Source: CAMEON01 sp045645165 | Lineage (GTDB): Bacteria > Bacillota > Clostridia > Oscillospirales > CAG-272 | Direction of reading: 5' to 3' | Assembly (NCBI GenBank): GCA_045645165.1 | Contig: JAZRIF010000180.1 | Span: 1-18,541, forward strand | DNA length: 18,541 nucleotides | Shown here: positions 5,912-13,718 of the stretch, in pieces | Layout: every line of letters begins with the position of its first letter | Position numbering within the stretch: position 1 is the stretch's first letter | Notes under the pieces: model-generated | The model's database searches: none | Seen by the model: only the letters and a program-made list of their open reading frames with translations | Told to the model about the DNA's origin: nothing | Translations under genes and position numbers: made by a program

Positions 5912-8068
5912 ATGCGTACCTTCCTGAAGCTGATCCTTCCCTGCCTGCTGATCTCTTTGCTGATCACGCTGGCGGCCTGTACGACGGGCACTCCTGATTC
6001 CCCCGTTTCCACCGATGCCGCAACCACGGCAACACCCACCGATACGGCCGACGTGACCGATGCGGCGGAGACCGATGCGGCAGAGACCGCCGGGGCAGAG
6101 ACCGATGCGGCAACAGAAGCCAAGACCGAGGAAGTAACCGAGCCCGCTACCGAGACACCGCTCAGCGACGCGGACATTGTCAAGGCTGAGCCTGAGACGC
6201 TGGTCTTTGACGCATCCGTCACGGTCACCGAAAACGGCGGCAAGGCTACCGTCACCCACAAGGACGGCCTGACCTACACGGCTACGGGCTACGATTCCGC
6301 CACAGGAAATCAGCTCACGTTCGTAAAGGGTCTGACCCTGACCTTTGATCCCGCAAGCACCGCCGAGGCTTTTAACCGCTTCACTCTGGGTTACACTTCC
6401 ACCCAGCCCCTGTACGGCAAGGTAACCTACACCCTGGGCAGCAAGACCGTCACCGACGACTTTTATCTGGAGGCAGGAGAGAACACCTTCTCCTGTGTCA
6501 TCGGGCAGTATCTGAACGGCAAAAAGGGCGAAGGCATCACCCAGATGACCTTCGAGACCTGCAACGACAAGTCTGCCGATTTCGCCCTCTGCGTGCTGAA
6601 CACCATGGAGTACCCCGTTTATGGCACCGACAGTGACACCTACTTCATTGAATCGCCCCGCTATAAACTGGGCATTCGCCTGGGCTGGGGCGGCGGCATC
6701 AACTACATCGAGGACAAAAACGATAATTCCCGCCGTCTGGATAATCTGGTCAATCAAGCCGACACAGGTCGCCTCATACAGCAGTCCTACTACGGCGTCC
6801 AGCAAAACAGTGAATACACTCCCGGCCATTTCAACGGTTCCACGTGGGCATATAACCCCGTGCAGGGCGGTGACAAAGAGCAGAACCATTCCCGTATCAT
6901 TGATATCGTAGTCACCGAGCGCTCGGTCTACGTCAAGTCTCAGCCTCAGGACTGGGCCAAGGACAACGAGATCACCCCCTCCTACATGGAGAACGTCTAC
7001 ACGGTCTACTCCGACCGCATCCAGGTGGATAACCGCTTCGTGGATTTCTCGGGCTGGACCCATCGCTACGCCCATCAGGAGCTCCCTGCCTTCTATACCG
7101 TCAGCTACCTGAGCCGCTTCACCCTCTACAACGGCGCCAAACCCTGGACCGACGATACCCTGTCCTACCGCGACAACCTGAATTTCTGGGGAGATTCCAC
7201 TTACTACAACGACTGCACCTTCCTCATCAAGAACAGCAACACCGAGACCTGGTGCGCATGGACAAATCCCCGGGAGGATTTCGGTATCGGTCTGTACGTC
7301 CCCAACGTGGACTCCTTGCTGGCCGGTCGCCATGCCTTCAACAATTCCCCCGTTTCCACCAACGGAGCCTGCAACTACGTAGCTCCCGTCAACACCATCA
7401 TCCTGACCTCCTTTGAGGCGTTGGAATACAGCTACCTCATCTCCACGGGCTCGGTGGAGGAGATCCGCGCCACCTTCAAGGAGAACAAGGATTTCGCCAC
7501 AAACGAGACCCTCCATAAGAATTATCAGTCCCGTCGGGTGGCGGACAGCACGGTAGCCACCAATGAAAATTCCTATGCCGATCTGGGAAACGAGACCGGC
7601 GGTAGCGGAAATGACGGTGCCGACTTCTCGGAAAATCTTGATCTGACCGTAGAGGCCAACACCGCCCACGTCATCGCCTCCAATAACTCCACCGTGGGCT
7701 TTGATGCCGGCGCGGGTGCCACCACCCTGACCGTCAAGGGCGCAGACCCCCACGTCACCGTTGACTGCGGCGACCTCCTCTCGGCAGACAAGTACAAGAC
7801 CATTGAGATCACCTACATGATCCCCACCACCAACAGCCCCGGAAACGGCGTGGCCGATCTCTTCCTCTGCGCCGGATCGGTGACCAATCCCGACCCGAAC
7901 GCCTGCGTCCGCATGGATCTGATGGCCGACGGCGAATATCACACCCTCGTCGTGGATCTCTCGGGCAAGTCCTTCTGGACGGGAGATATCCACAAGATCC
8001 GCTTCGACTTCTTCGATGCATGCGAGGCGGGAGACGTGATGTACGTCAAGAGCATTATCCTGAAGTAA
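5912..8068 (+). CDS. Large secreted lipoprotein of unrecognised function with C-terminal beta-sandwich-like domain
   Basis: A 718-residue predicted lipoprotein. Signal peptide MRTFLKLILPCLLISLLITL, lipobox LAAC with Cys23, then about 65 residues of Thr/Ala/Asp/Glu-rich linker. Residues about 90-240 look like a beta-rich domain (many Thr/Val/Tyr alternations). A central conserved-looking block at about 243-490 holds RLGWGGGINYIEDK, LVNQADTGRLIQQSYYG, WAYNPVQGG and a run rich in Trp/Tyr/Asp, as seen in extracellular proteins that act on or bind carbohydrate. The last 140 residues (about 576-718), ending DFFDACEAGDVMYVKSIILK, resemble a galactose-binding-like jelly-roll module. The carbohydrate link is inference; no catalytic residues can be named. 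ATG at 5912 follows AAAAGGAGACTTTT, which rejects the upstream in-frame extension that overlaps birA. It is monocistronic, closed by a terminator at 8086. Confidence 0.82.
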   Translation: MRTFLKLILPCLLISLLITLAACTTGTPDSPVSTDAATTATPTDTADVTDAAETDAAETAGAETDAATEAKTEEVTEPATETPLSDADIVKAEPETLVFDASVTVTENGGKATVTHKDGLTYTATGYDSATGNQLTFVKGLTLTFDPASTAEAFNRFTLGYTSTQPLYGKVTYTLGSKTVTDDFYLEAGENTFSCVIGQYLNGKKGEGITQMTFETCNDKSADFALCVLNTMEYPVYGTDSDTYFIESPRYKLGIRLGWGGGINYIEDKNDNSRRLDNLVNQADTGRLIQQSYYGVQQNSEYTPGHFNGSTWAYNPVQGGDKEQNHSRIIDIVVTERSVYVKSQPQDWAKDNEITPSYMENVYTVYSDRIQVDNRFVDFSGWTHRYAHQELPAFYTVSYLSRFTLYNGAKPWTDDTLSYRDNLNFWGDSTYYNDCTFLIKNSNTETWCAWTNPREDFGIGLYVPNVDSLLAGRHAFNNSPVSTNGACNYVAPVNTIILTSFEALEYSYLISTGSVEEIRATFKENKDFATNETLHKNYQSRRVADSTVATNENSYADLGNETGGSGNDGADFSENLDLTVEANTAHVIASNNSTVGFDAGAGATTLTVKGADPHVTVDCGDLLSADKYKTIEITYMIPTTNSPGNGVADLFLCAGSVTNPDPNACVRMDLMADGEYHTLVVDLSGKSFWTGDIHKIRFDFFDACEAGDVMYVKSIILK

Positions 8069-8085
8069 TACCCCATCATGAAAAA

Positions 8086-8121
8086 CCACCGCTTCCCTTT
8101 CGGGCTGCGGTGGATTTTTTT
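8086..8121 (+). terminator. Intrinsic terminator of the lipoprotein gene
   Basis: CCACCGC (8086-8092) pairs with GCGGTGG (8107-8113). A further inner pairing CCC/GGG around TTTC is possible. The stem is followed by ATTTTTTT (8114-8121). It starts 17 nt after the stop codon. Confidence 0.88.
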
Positions 8122-8151
8122 GCTCTCTTTTTTGGAATCTTAAACCAATCA

Positions 8152-8185
8152 CGGTAGGGGCGTACCTTTGTGTGCGCCCCCACCG
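8152..8185. repeat. Short palindromic element, possibly a dispersed intergenic repeat
   Basis: CGGTAGGGGCG (8152-8162) pairs with CGCCCCCACCG (8175-8185), 10 of 11 bp, and pairing can continue into the loop (TAC with GTG). GTAGGGGCG-type hairpins recur in intergenic regions of gut Clostridia (recollection, not tested here). Only one copy is in this window. Confidence 0.45.
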
Positions 8186-8208
8186 ACGCTTTGATGAGAA
8201 TCGTATAG

Positions 8209-8320
8209 AAAGTTCTTGAAAAAGGGGGTGCGGGGGGAAGAACTTCGCAACGTTTGCTGAAAGCAAACTTGCACCGAACGAAGCGAGGAGGCTTTCAAGA
8301 AGTTCTTCCCCCCGCAAAAT
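8209..8320. repeat. Large composite palindrome with perfect 17-bp arms
   Basis: Arms GCGGGGGGAAGAACTTC (8230-8246) and its exact reverse complement (8299-8315) enclose 52 nt holding a second perfect hairpin, GTTTGCT (8252-8258) / AGCAAAC (8262-8268) with a GAA loop. A flanking AAGTTCTTGAAAAAG (from 8210) can compete by pairing with CTTTCAAGAA (8292-8301). On the minus strand the structure directly follows the ABC exporter operon stop and is followed by CACCCCCTTTTTC, so it may act as that operon's terminator. It has the look of a REP- or MITE-like unit. No open frame is seen in it. Confidence 0.6.
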
Positions 8321-8328
8321 TACATATA

Positions 8329-10218
8329 TTACCCTCTGCGCAATCTCTCCTCGTCGGCCATGAGCTTATGCAGCTCGTAGTAGCGGCCGCCGTGGGCGAT
8401 CAGAGCCTCGTGGTTGCCCTGCTCCACGATCTCGCCGTTCGACAAAACGATGATGTTGTCGGCGTGGCGAATGGTGGACAGACGGTGGGCGACCATGAGC
8501 ATGGTGCCGATGTTCATCATCTTCTCCAGAGAATCCTGAATGAGAACCTCGGTCTCGGTGTCGATGTTGGCTGTCGCCTCGTCCAGAATCATGACCGAGG
8601 GCTTATGCACGATGACGCGAGCGAAGGAGAGAAGCTGACGCTGACCGGCAGACAGGTTGTTGCCGCGGTCACGAACAGGCTCGTCCAATCCACCCTCCAG
8701 CTTAGCGATGAAGTGGTGAGCGTTGACGTAACGGCAGGCCTCCATGACCTCCTCGTCGGGGATATGCTCGGCGCCCAGCAGAATGTTGGAGCGCACGGTA
8801 CCCGAGAACAGGAACACGTCCTGGAGCATCTGGCCGAAGTGGCGGCGGAGGGCAGAGATCTTGATCTCCTTGATGTCCCGTCCGTCGATGAGGATCTGAC
8901 CCTTTTGGATGTCGTAGTGACGGCAGATGAGGGAGAGAATGGTGGTTTTACCCGAGCCCGTCGCACCCACGAAGGCCACGGTCTGACCTGCCTCCACCTT
9001 GAAGGATACGCCCTTCAGCACCCACTCGCCGGGCACGTAGGCGAACCACACGACAGGGAACTCGATCTCACCGCGGATCTCCTCGGGCTCGATGGCGTGG
9101 GGGGAATCCTGGATCTCGGGAACCATATCGAAGACGGTAAAGATCTTCTCCGCCGAGGCCATGGCCGACTGGAGCCAGTTGAACTGCTCCGCGAGGGACT
9201 GGATGGGGTTGAAGAACTTGTTGATGTACATGTAGAAGGTCACCACGGTACCGCCCGTGATCACCTGACCGAGGAACGCCTTGTCCTGGATCACGCCCTT
9301 ACCGCCCAGGTAGAACAGGCACATGACGGATGCCACGTAGAGCATGTATACCACGGGACGGAACACGCCGAAGACGAAGATCTGATCCCGCTTGGACTTG
9401 CCGAGGGCGTTGTTCTTGCGGTCGAATTCGTTCTTTTTGAAGGCCTCGCGGTTGAAGATCTGGATGATCTTCATACCCGACAGGTTCTCGGACAGGAAGG
9501 TGTTGATGTCGGTGGTGCCGTCCTTGACCCGGCGGTAGGCTTTACGGGAAAACTTGCGGAAGATCACCGTAAACAGGAAGATGAAGGGCACGAAGCACAG
9601 CACCATGAGAGTCAGGGCGTAGTTGAGGCAGAGCATGGCCACCAGCACACCCAGAATGACGAAGACGTTCTTGACCAGGTTGACGATGATGTGGGTGAAC
9701 ATCATGGAGATGGCGCCCGTATCGTTGGTCACGCGGGTGACCAGCTTACCCACGGGAATGTGGTTGAGCTGCTCGTGGGACAGGCTTTCGATGTGGATGA
9801 ACAGATCCTCACGGATGGCCGACAGGATGCGCTGACCCGTCTTCTGCAGGACGATGGCCTGGATGTAAGTGCAGACCATGGACACCACCAGAATGGAGGC
9901 ATAAACGGCTACCGCGGTGTAAAGGTAGGGCAGTGTAAAGGTCTCGTTCTGGATGGATTCGGTCAAGTCACCGATGACCAGAGGAGAGACGATGTCGTAA
10001 AAGATGGAGAAGACCATGAGCAGGATCACCACAAGGAAGCTGCGCCAATAGGGCTTGGCGTACTTCAAAAGGCGGCGGACAATCTCTCCGTCCTTCATGT
10101 TGCGGTCGAAGCCGATGGCTTCCTTTTTGTCCTTCATGGTGATGTAAGCCACCAGGAAGATCACCGACAGGACGCCTATGATGGCGCCGATGATGAGAAG
10201 AGGCAGATATTCACGCAT
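8329..10218 (-). CDS. ABC exporter half-transporter, canonical-site subunit (MdlB/TM288-like)
   Basis: A 629-residue fusion of membrane domain and ATPase. It has an extra N-terminal hydrophobic helix (residues 5-27), then the six-helix exporter domain (about 60-335) and the nucleotide-binding domain (about 385-620). Motifs: Walker A GATGSGKT (418-425), Q-loop LQDVFLF, signature LSAGQ (522-526, Gly to Ala at the third position), Walker B VMILDE with catalytic Glu547, and H-loop His578 in AHRLSTI. It pairs with the upstream 617-residue subunit, whose stop it overlaps by 8 nt (ATG at 10218, ribosome binding site GGGAGGCAAAGAACC). Substrate is unknown; family members export drugs, lipids or peptides. 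Located in the cytoplasmic membrane. Confidence 0.93.
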   Translation of the reverse strand: MREYLPLLIIGAIIGVLSVIFLVAYITMKDKKEAIGFDRNMKDGEIVRRLLKYAKPYWRSFLVVILLMVFSIFYDIVSPLVIGDLTESIQNETFTLPYLYTAVAVYASILVVSMVCTYIQAIVLQKTGQRILSAIREDLFIHIESLSHEQLNHIPVGKLVTRVTNDTGAISMMFTHIIVNLVKNVFVILGVLVAMLCLNYALTLMVLCFVPFIFLFTVIFRKFSRKAYRRVKDGTTDINTFLSENLSGMKIIQIFNREAFKKNEFDRKNNALGKSKRDQIFVFGVFRPVVYMLYVASVMCLFYLGGKGVIQDKAFLGQVITGGTVVTFYMYINKFFNPIQSLAEQFNWLQSAMASAEKIFTVFDMVPEIQDSPHAIEPEEIRGEIEFPVVWFAYVPGEWVLKGVSFKVEAGQTVAFVGATGSGKTTILSLICRHYDIQKGQILIDGRDIKEIKISALRRHFGQMLQDVFLFSGTVRSNILLGAEHIPDEEVMEACRYVNAHHFIAKLEGGLDEPVRDRGNNLSAGQRQLLSFARVIVHKPSVMILDEATANIDTETEVLIQDSLEKMMNIGTMLMVAHRLSTIRHADNIIVLSNGEIVEQGNHEALIAHGGRYYELHKLMADEERLRRG

Positions 10219-12064
10219 GGTTCTTTGCCTCCCTTCGGCCGTCAGCCATTCGCTTGTGATCGGAAGAATACGACTCTGACGAATCAGATTCCTTCATGGC
10301 CCCCTCTACCTGCTGGAGCTCCACCATGGTGCGGTAGTCGGGGCAGGTCGCCAGCAACTCGGCGTGGGTACCCACGGCGGTCACGCGGCCGTCGTCCAGG
10401 AAAATGATCTTATCCATACCTTCCACCGTGGAAATACGGTGGGCGATGAGGATGGTGGTCTTCCCTGCGCGGATGCGGCGGAGATTTTCCAGAATGGCTT
10501 TTTCGGTGCGGACGTCCACCGCCGAAACGGCGTCGTCCAGAATGAGAATGTTGGCGTCCTTCATAAGGGCGCGGGCGATGGAGATACGCTGCTTCTGTCC
10601 GCCCGATACGGTCACGCCGCGCTCGCCCAGCACCGTGGCGTAGCCCTCGGTGAACTCGGCGATGTTGTCGTGAACGTCGGAGAGGCGGGCGGCCTCCTCG
10701 ATGACGGACTGCTCCGTAGTGTCCGAAGCGAAGGAGATGTTATTGGCGATGGTATCGCTGAACAGGAAGTTGTCCTGAGGCACGTAGGCGGCGTACTTGC
10801 GCACGGTGCGGATGGGGATATCGTTGACGTCGTACCCGTCCAGGAACACGGTTCCATCGGGGACGTTATAGGTGCGGAGCAACAGATCCACTAGGGTGGT
10901 CTTGCCCGAGCCGGTCTTACCGATGATACCCACGTTCTCTCCCGCCTTGATGGTGAAGGAGACGTCGGTAAGGGAATCGTAGGAGCCGCCGGGGTAGCGG
11001 AAGGTGAGGTTTTTCATCTCGATGTTGCCTGCAAGGGGGGCGGCGGGCTCGGAGACACCGGGCTTGTCCGCCACGTCCACGGGGGTATCCAGCAATTCGC
11101 CGATACGGGCCAGAGAGGCCTTTCCACGGGCACGCATCTCAATGAGCTGGGAGATGGCCATGATGGGCCAGATGATGGATGTAAAGTAACCGATGAACTC
11201 CACCAGCTGTCCGGCGTTGAACTGGCCGTGGTAGACCAGATAGCCGCCGTAGCCCAGGATCACGCAGATAACCGACTCCACGAAAAGAGTGACCAGAATA
11301 TTGAAGATGGTGGAAATCTTGGTGAACTCCACGTTGACCTTTTCGTTCTGCTTGTTGAGCTTACGGAAATCCATGAGCTGGACGGCTTCCTTGACGAAGG
11401 CCTTGATGACGGCGATACCCGAAAAGCCCTCCTGGGAGAAGTCGGAAAGCGCCGAGAAAGCCTCCTGCCGCTCGTCCCACTTTTTCTCCAGAGAGTGACC
11501 CACGATGGCGCTGAGGATGAACAAAAACACCATGGGAATCAGGGAGAACAGGGTCAGAATCCAGTTCATGTGGAACATCTTCCAGAGCGCCAACACGCCG
11601 AGGAAGAGGGCGTCAGCCAGCATGAGAATACCCGAGCCGAAGCAGTCCTGCACGGTTTCAAGGTCGTTGGTGAAGTAGGACATGAGGGTACCCACCTTGT
11701 TGACCTGGTAGTACTCGCGGGAGAGATCCTTACAGCGGTCGAACATCCGTCCGCGCAGGTCGGTCTCCACCTTGATACCCGAGCCGAAGAAGCAGATACG
11801 CCAGAGGAATCGCCCGATCGCCATGCAGACGATGATGAAGATCATGGGCAGACAGATCTTGTCCAGCAAGAAGTCCATGTCAAAGGAAACGACGTTCTCG
11901 GGTGCCAGCTCTACCGTGCCGTCCTTGATGCCGTTGATGACCATACCGTACAGTTTGGGAATCTCCAGCTGGAAGAAGTCGATCATAACGAGGGACAGAA
12001 CACCCAGCAGAAGAGCAGGCAGATGCTTCAGGTAGTATCGGTTGATGTGTTTTCCGAAGATCAT
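10211..12064 (-). CDS. ABC exporter half-transporter, degenerate-site subunit (MdlA/TM287-like)
   Basis: A 617-residue fused membrane domain and ATPase, first gene of the exporter operon. Six-helix exporter domain at about 15-320, nucleotide-binding domain at about 347-580. Motifs: Walker A GKTGSGKT (382-389), Q-loop YVPQDNFLF, signature VSGGQ (486-490), Walker B ILILD followed by Asp511 where the catalytic glutamate normally sits (LDDAVSAVD), H-loop His542. The Glu-to-Asp change is the hallmark of the degenerate site in heterodimeric exporters such as TM287/288. The partner supplies the matching altered signature LSAGQ. The C-terminal 35 residues are a charged Ser-rich tail. ATG at 12064 follows GAGGTG with 5-nt spacing. 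A near-consensus promoter lies at 12133-12161. Confidence 0.93.
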   Translation of the reverse strand: MIFGKHINRYYLKHLPALLLGVLSLVMIDFFQLEIPKLYGMVINGIKDGTVELAPENVVSFDMDFLLDKICLPMIFIIVCMAIGRFLWRICFFGSGIKVETDLRGRMFDRCKDLSREYYQVNKVGTLMSYFTNDLETVQDCFGSGILMLADALFLGVLALWKMFHMNWILTLFSLIPMVFLFILSAIVGHSLEKKWDERQEAFSALSDFSQEGFSGIAVIKAFVKEAVQLMDFRKLNKQNEKVNVEFTKISTIFNILVTLFVESVICVILGYGGYLVYHGQFNAGQLVEFIGYFTSIIWPIMAISQLIEMRARGKASLARIGELLDTPVDVADKPGVSEPAAPLAGNIEMKNLTFRYPGGSYDSLTDVSFTIKAGENVGIIGKTGSGKTTLVDLLLRTYNVPDGTVFLDGYDVNDIPIRTVRKYAAYVPQDNFLFSDTIANNISFASDTTEQSVIEEAARLSDVHDNIAEFTEGYATVLGERGVTVSGGQKQRISIARALMKDANILILDDAVSAVDVRTEKAILENLRRIRAGKTTILIAHRISTVEGMDKIIFLDDGRVTAVGTHAELLATCPDYRTMVELQQVEGAMKESDSSESYSSDHKRMADGRREAKNHA

Positions 12065-12132
12065 ACACTCACCTCATTTCGGATGGATTCGGCGGAAAGC
12101 CCGCCGCAGATCGCAAAATTCGCATTATGCCT

Positions 12133-12161
12133 ATTATATCACATTGTTTGCAATTTATCAA
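12133..12161 (-). promoter_or_regulatory. Sigma-A promoter of the ABC exporter operon
   Basis: On the minus strand TTGATA (12161-12156), 17-nt spacer, TATAAT (12138-12133). It lies about 65 nt upstream of the exporter start. No operator-like inverted repeat is evident next to it, and no regulator gene adjoins the operon. Confidence 0.8.
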
Positions 12162-12205
12162 GGGGGTTTGGCAAAACTGTTGGGATGTTTTTTGTGAACC
12201 AAAGG

Positions 12206-12245
12206 TTGAAGGGAAAGAAAAGAGGGAGCGGCCGAGGCCGCTCCC
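12206..12245 (-). terminator. Terminator of the M23 gene region
   Basis: On the minus strand GGGAGCGGCC (12245-12236) pairs with GGCCGCTCCC (12233-12224), a perfect 10-bp palindrome, followed by TCTTTTCTTTCCC. It starts 6 nt after the stop of the out-of-frame coding tail and 85 nt after the stop of the M23 gene. It sits between that gene and the exporter promoter. Confidence 0.75.
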
Positions 12246-12251
12246 GGGGGG

Positions 12252-12330
12252 TTAGGGGACGTAGTTGTAGTGGATGGTGTAGGAGGCGGTCATGTAATCC
12301 CAATTCTCACTCTTGATGATGGTCTCCCAC
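12252..12330 (-). pseudogene. Out-of-frame coding tail downstream of the M23 gene
   Basis: Directly after the M23 stop codon (12333-12331) the minus strand stays coding-like in the +1 frame. It reads WETIIKSENWDYMTASYT and on to YNYVP, then stops at TAA (12254-12252) 6 nt before the terminator hairpin. Codon choice is strongly C/G-ending like the neighbours. It has no start codon or ribosome binding site of its own, and a TAG lies upstream in that frame inside the M23 gene. It may be the original C-terminus of the M23 gene cut off by an indel, or the last piece of another gene fused here by deletion. A programmed +1 shift at GTTTTTCGG is a remote third option. I do not recognise the peptide. 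Confidence 0.5.
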
Positions 12331-13614
12331 TCAGCCGAAAAACTCCAGAGGATCTACAGTCTGACCATTGACCGTCACTTCGAGGTGCAGGTGGGGCTCG
12401 TCAGTCATTTCAATCACGGAAGTGTCGCCTACGGATCCCAGCAACTGCCCTTGCTTGACAGCAGCACCAACCGTAATACCCTCAACCAGCGTTGCGGAAA
12501 GATTCTTGTAATAAGACACGGTATTGTTTTCGTGAGCAACGGCTATGCAGGTACCCATCAAAACATCATCCCAGACGTTCTCCACCGTGCCGTCGGCAAC
12601 AGCATAAACAGGAGCATCGAAAGAGGTGGCGATGTCCACGCCCAAATGGGTTCGACTGTCACCAAGGGCCGGAAAGTACACCCCATTTATCGGGTCGTAA
12701 CCTCTGAACACCGTTCCCGTAACCGGAAAAACCATGGCAACCGTAGAATTGTTCTCAACAGGCTCGGTTTCGGGTTCGTCAGTGACGGGCGCGTCAGTGG
12801 CAGGCTCCTCGGTGGCAGGCTCCTCGGAAACGTCTTCCCCGGAGACAACTTCCTCGGTACTCACATCCTCAGCGGTGGCTTCCTCGGTAACGGTTTCTTC
12901 ACCGAAGAACTCCAAAGGATCTACCATCACATCATTGACGAACACCTCAAAATGCAGGTGGGGTTTATCAGCCATTTCCACCACAGCGGTGTCGCCTACG
13001 TTACCCAGCTGCTGACCTTGCTTAACAGCAGCGCCAACCATAATGCCTTCAGCCAGCTCTACAGCAAGGTTTTTGTAAACAGATACGGTGTTGTTTCCGT
13101 GAGCAACGGCTACGCAGGTACCCATCATGGGATCATCCCAGATCATCTTCACCGTGCCGTCAGCAACGGCGTAAACGAGTGCACCGGGGGAGGTGGCTAT
13201 ATCCACACCCAGATGAACGCGATAGTCATTCATAGTCTGGGAGTACACTTGAAGGCTTGGATCGTGACCCTTGTAAACGTCTCCCGTCACAGGGAAAATC
13301 ATTTCGATCTCGGATTCAACCTCGGTAGTCTCGGGCTCGGTCTCGGGCTCGGTTTCGGGTTCATCGGTAAGCGTTTCCGCGACAAAAGTTTCCCCGGTCT
13401 GCGCTTCGGTCTCAATCGGAGCCTCCGACTCTTTGGCCAACAGCCAGCCAACAGCTACACCCAGCGCCAAAGCAACCACAGCCACCGCCGTGATCGCAAT
13501 AACGAACGGTGCCTTTCGGTTCTTTGGTGCATCGGGCATAATCCATACATTTTTCGACTCACTTGCAGGGGATGAGGACACCCTTTCATTTTGCTGATTC
13601 TCGTCCATATTCAA
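12331..13614 (-). CDS. Membrane-anchored protein with two tandem M23/LytM domains (SpoIIQ-like)
   Basis: A 427-residue protein: 35-residue cytoplasmic N-terminus, one transmembrane helix (about 36-60), Glu/Thr/Pro linker, M23 domain 1 (about 104-236), acidic linker (237-290), M23 domain 2 (about 293-427). Each domain has the zinc-ligand motif HLGVDIA (His134/Asp138; His323/Asp327) and the HxH motif (HLHFEV 219-221; HLHLEV 408-410). The repeat period is exactly 189 residues. At the position where active M23 enzymes have YxHL, both domains read YKNL (Asn182, Asn371), so one catalytic histidine seems missing. FPVTGxVxxGxD starts and the membrane anchor recall SpoIIQ, the forespore protein of engulfment; a cell-wall-binding or regulatory role is possible. 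ATG at 13614 follows GAGGATTTGAAT. Confidence 0.88.
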   Translation of the reverse strand: MNMDENQQNERVSSSPASESKNVWIMPDAPKNRKAPFVIAITAVAVVALALGVAVGWLLAKESEAPIETEAQTGETFVAETLTDEPETEPETEPETTEVESEIEMIFPVTGDVYKGHDPSLQVYSQTMNDYRVHLGVDIATSPGALVYAVADGTVKMIWDDPMMGTCVAVAHGNNTVSVYKNLAVELAEGIMVGAAVKQGQQLGNVGDTAVVEMADKPHLHFEVFVNDVMVDPLEFFGEETVTEEATAEDVSTEEVVSGEDVSEEPATEEPATDAPVTDEPETEPVENNSTVAMVFPVTGTVFRGYDPINGVYFPALGDSRTHLGVDIATSFDAPVYAVADGTVENVWDDVLMGTCIAVAHENNTVSYYKNLSATLVEGITVGAAVKQGQLLGSVGDTSVIEMTDEPHLHLEVTVNGQTVDPLEFFG

Positions 13615-13637
13615 ATCCTCGTTTCATCGCCGCCAGG

Positions 13638-13661
13638 CGGTATTTTTTTCATGATATACCG
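13638..13661 (-). promoter_or_regulatory. Inverted repeat at the transcription start of the M23 gene
   Basis: CGGTAT (13638-13643) and ATACCG (13656-13661) form a 6-bp inverted repeat with 12-nt spacing. It begins 1 nt downstream of the -10 hexamer and so covers the expected start site. It could be an operator or a leader stem. It is short, so confidence is low. Confidence 0.3.
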
Positions 13662-13662
13662 T

Positions 13663-13691
13663 ATTATACCACATCCCCACCCGCTTGTCAA
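13663..13691 (-). promoter_or_regulatory. Sigma-A promoter of the M23 gene
   Basis: On the minus strand TTGACA (13691-13686), 17-nt spacer, TATAAT (13668-13663), plus a TGG extended -10. Both hexamers match consensus. It is back-to-back with the rmuC promoter; the two -35 boxes are 27 nt apart. Housekeeping promoter hexamers argue against purely sporulation-specific expression. Confidence 0.82.
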
Positions 13692-13718
13692 GAAAAAACA
13701 CCTTTTTCCGCGGATTCC

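Noticed and set aside
5750..8317. 855-residue minus-strand open frame opposite the large lipoprotein
   Set aside because: Glycine/valine-rich shadow without start signal; the plus strand has promoter, ribosome binding site, lipobox and terminator.
8254..10407. 717-residue plus-strand open frame opposite the ABC exporter subunit
   Set aside because: His/Asp/Gly/Leu-rich shadow of a clear ABC transporter gene.
12313..13575. 420-residue plus-strand open frame opposite the M23 gene
   Set aside because: Shadow frame; the minus strand carries both M23 domains and a promoter.
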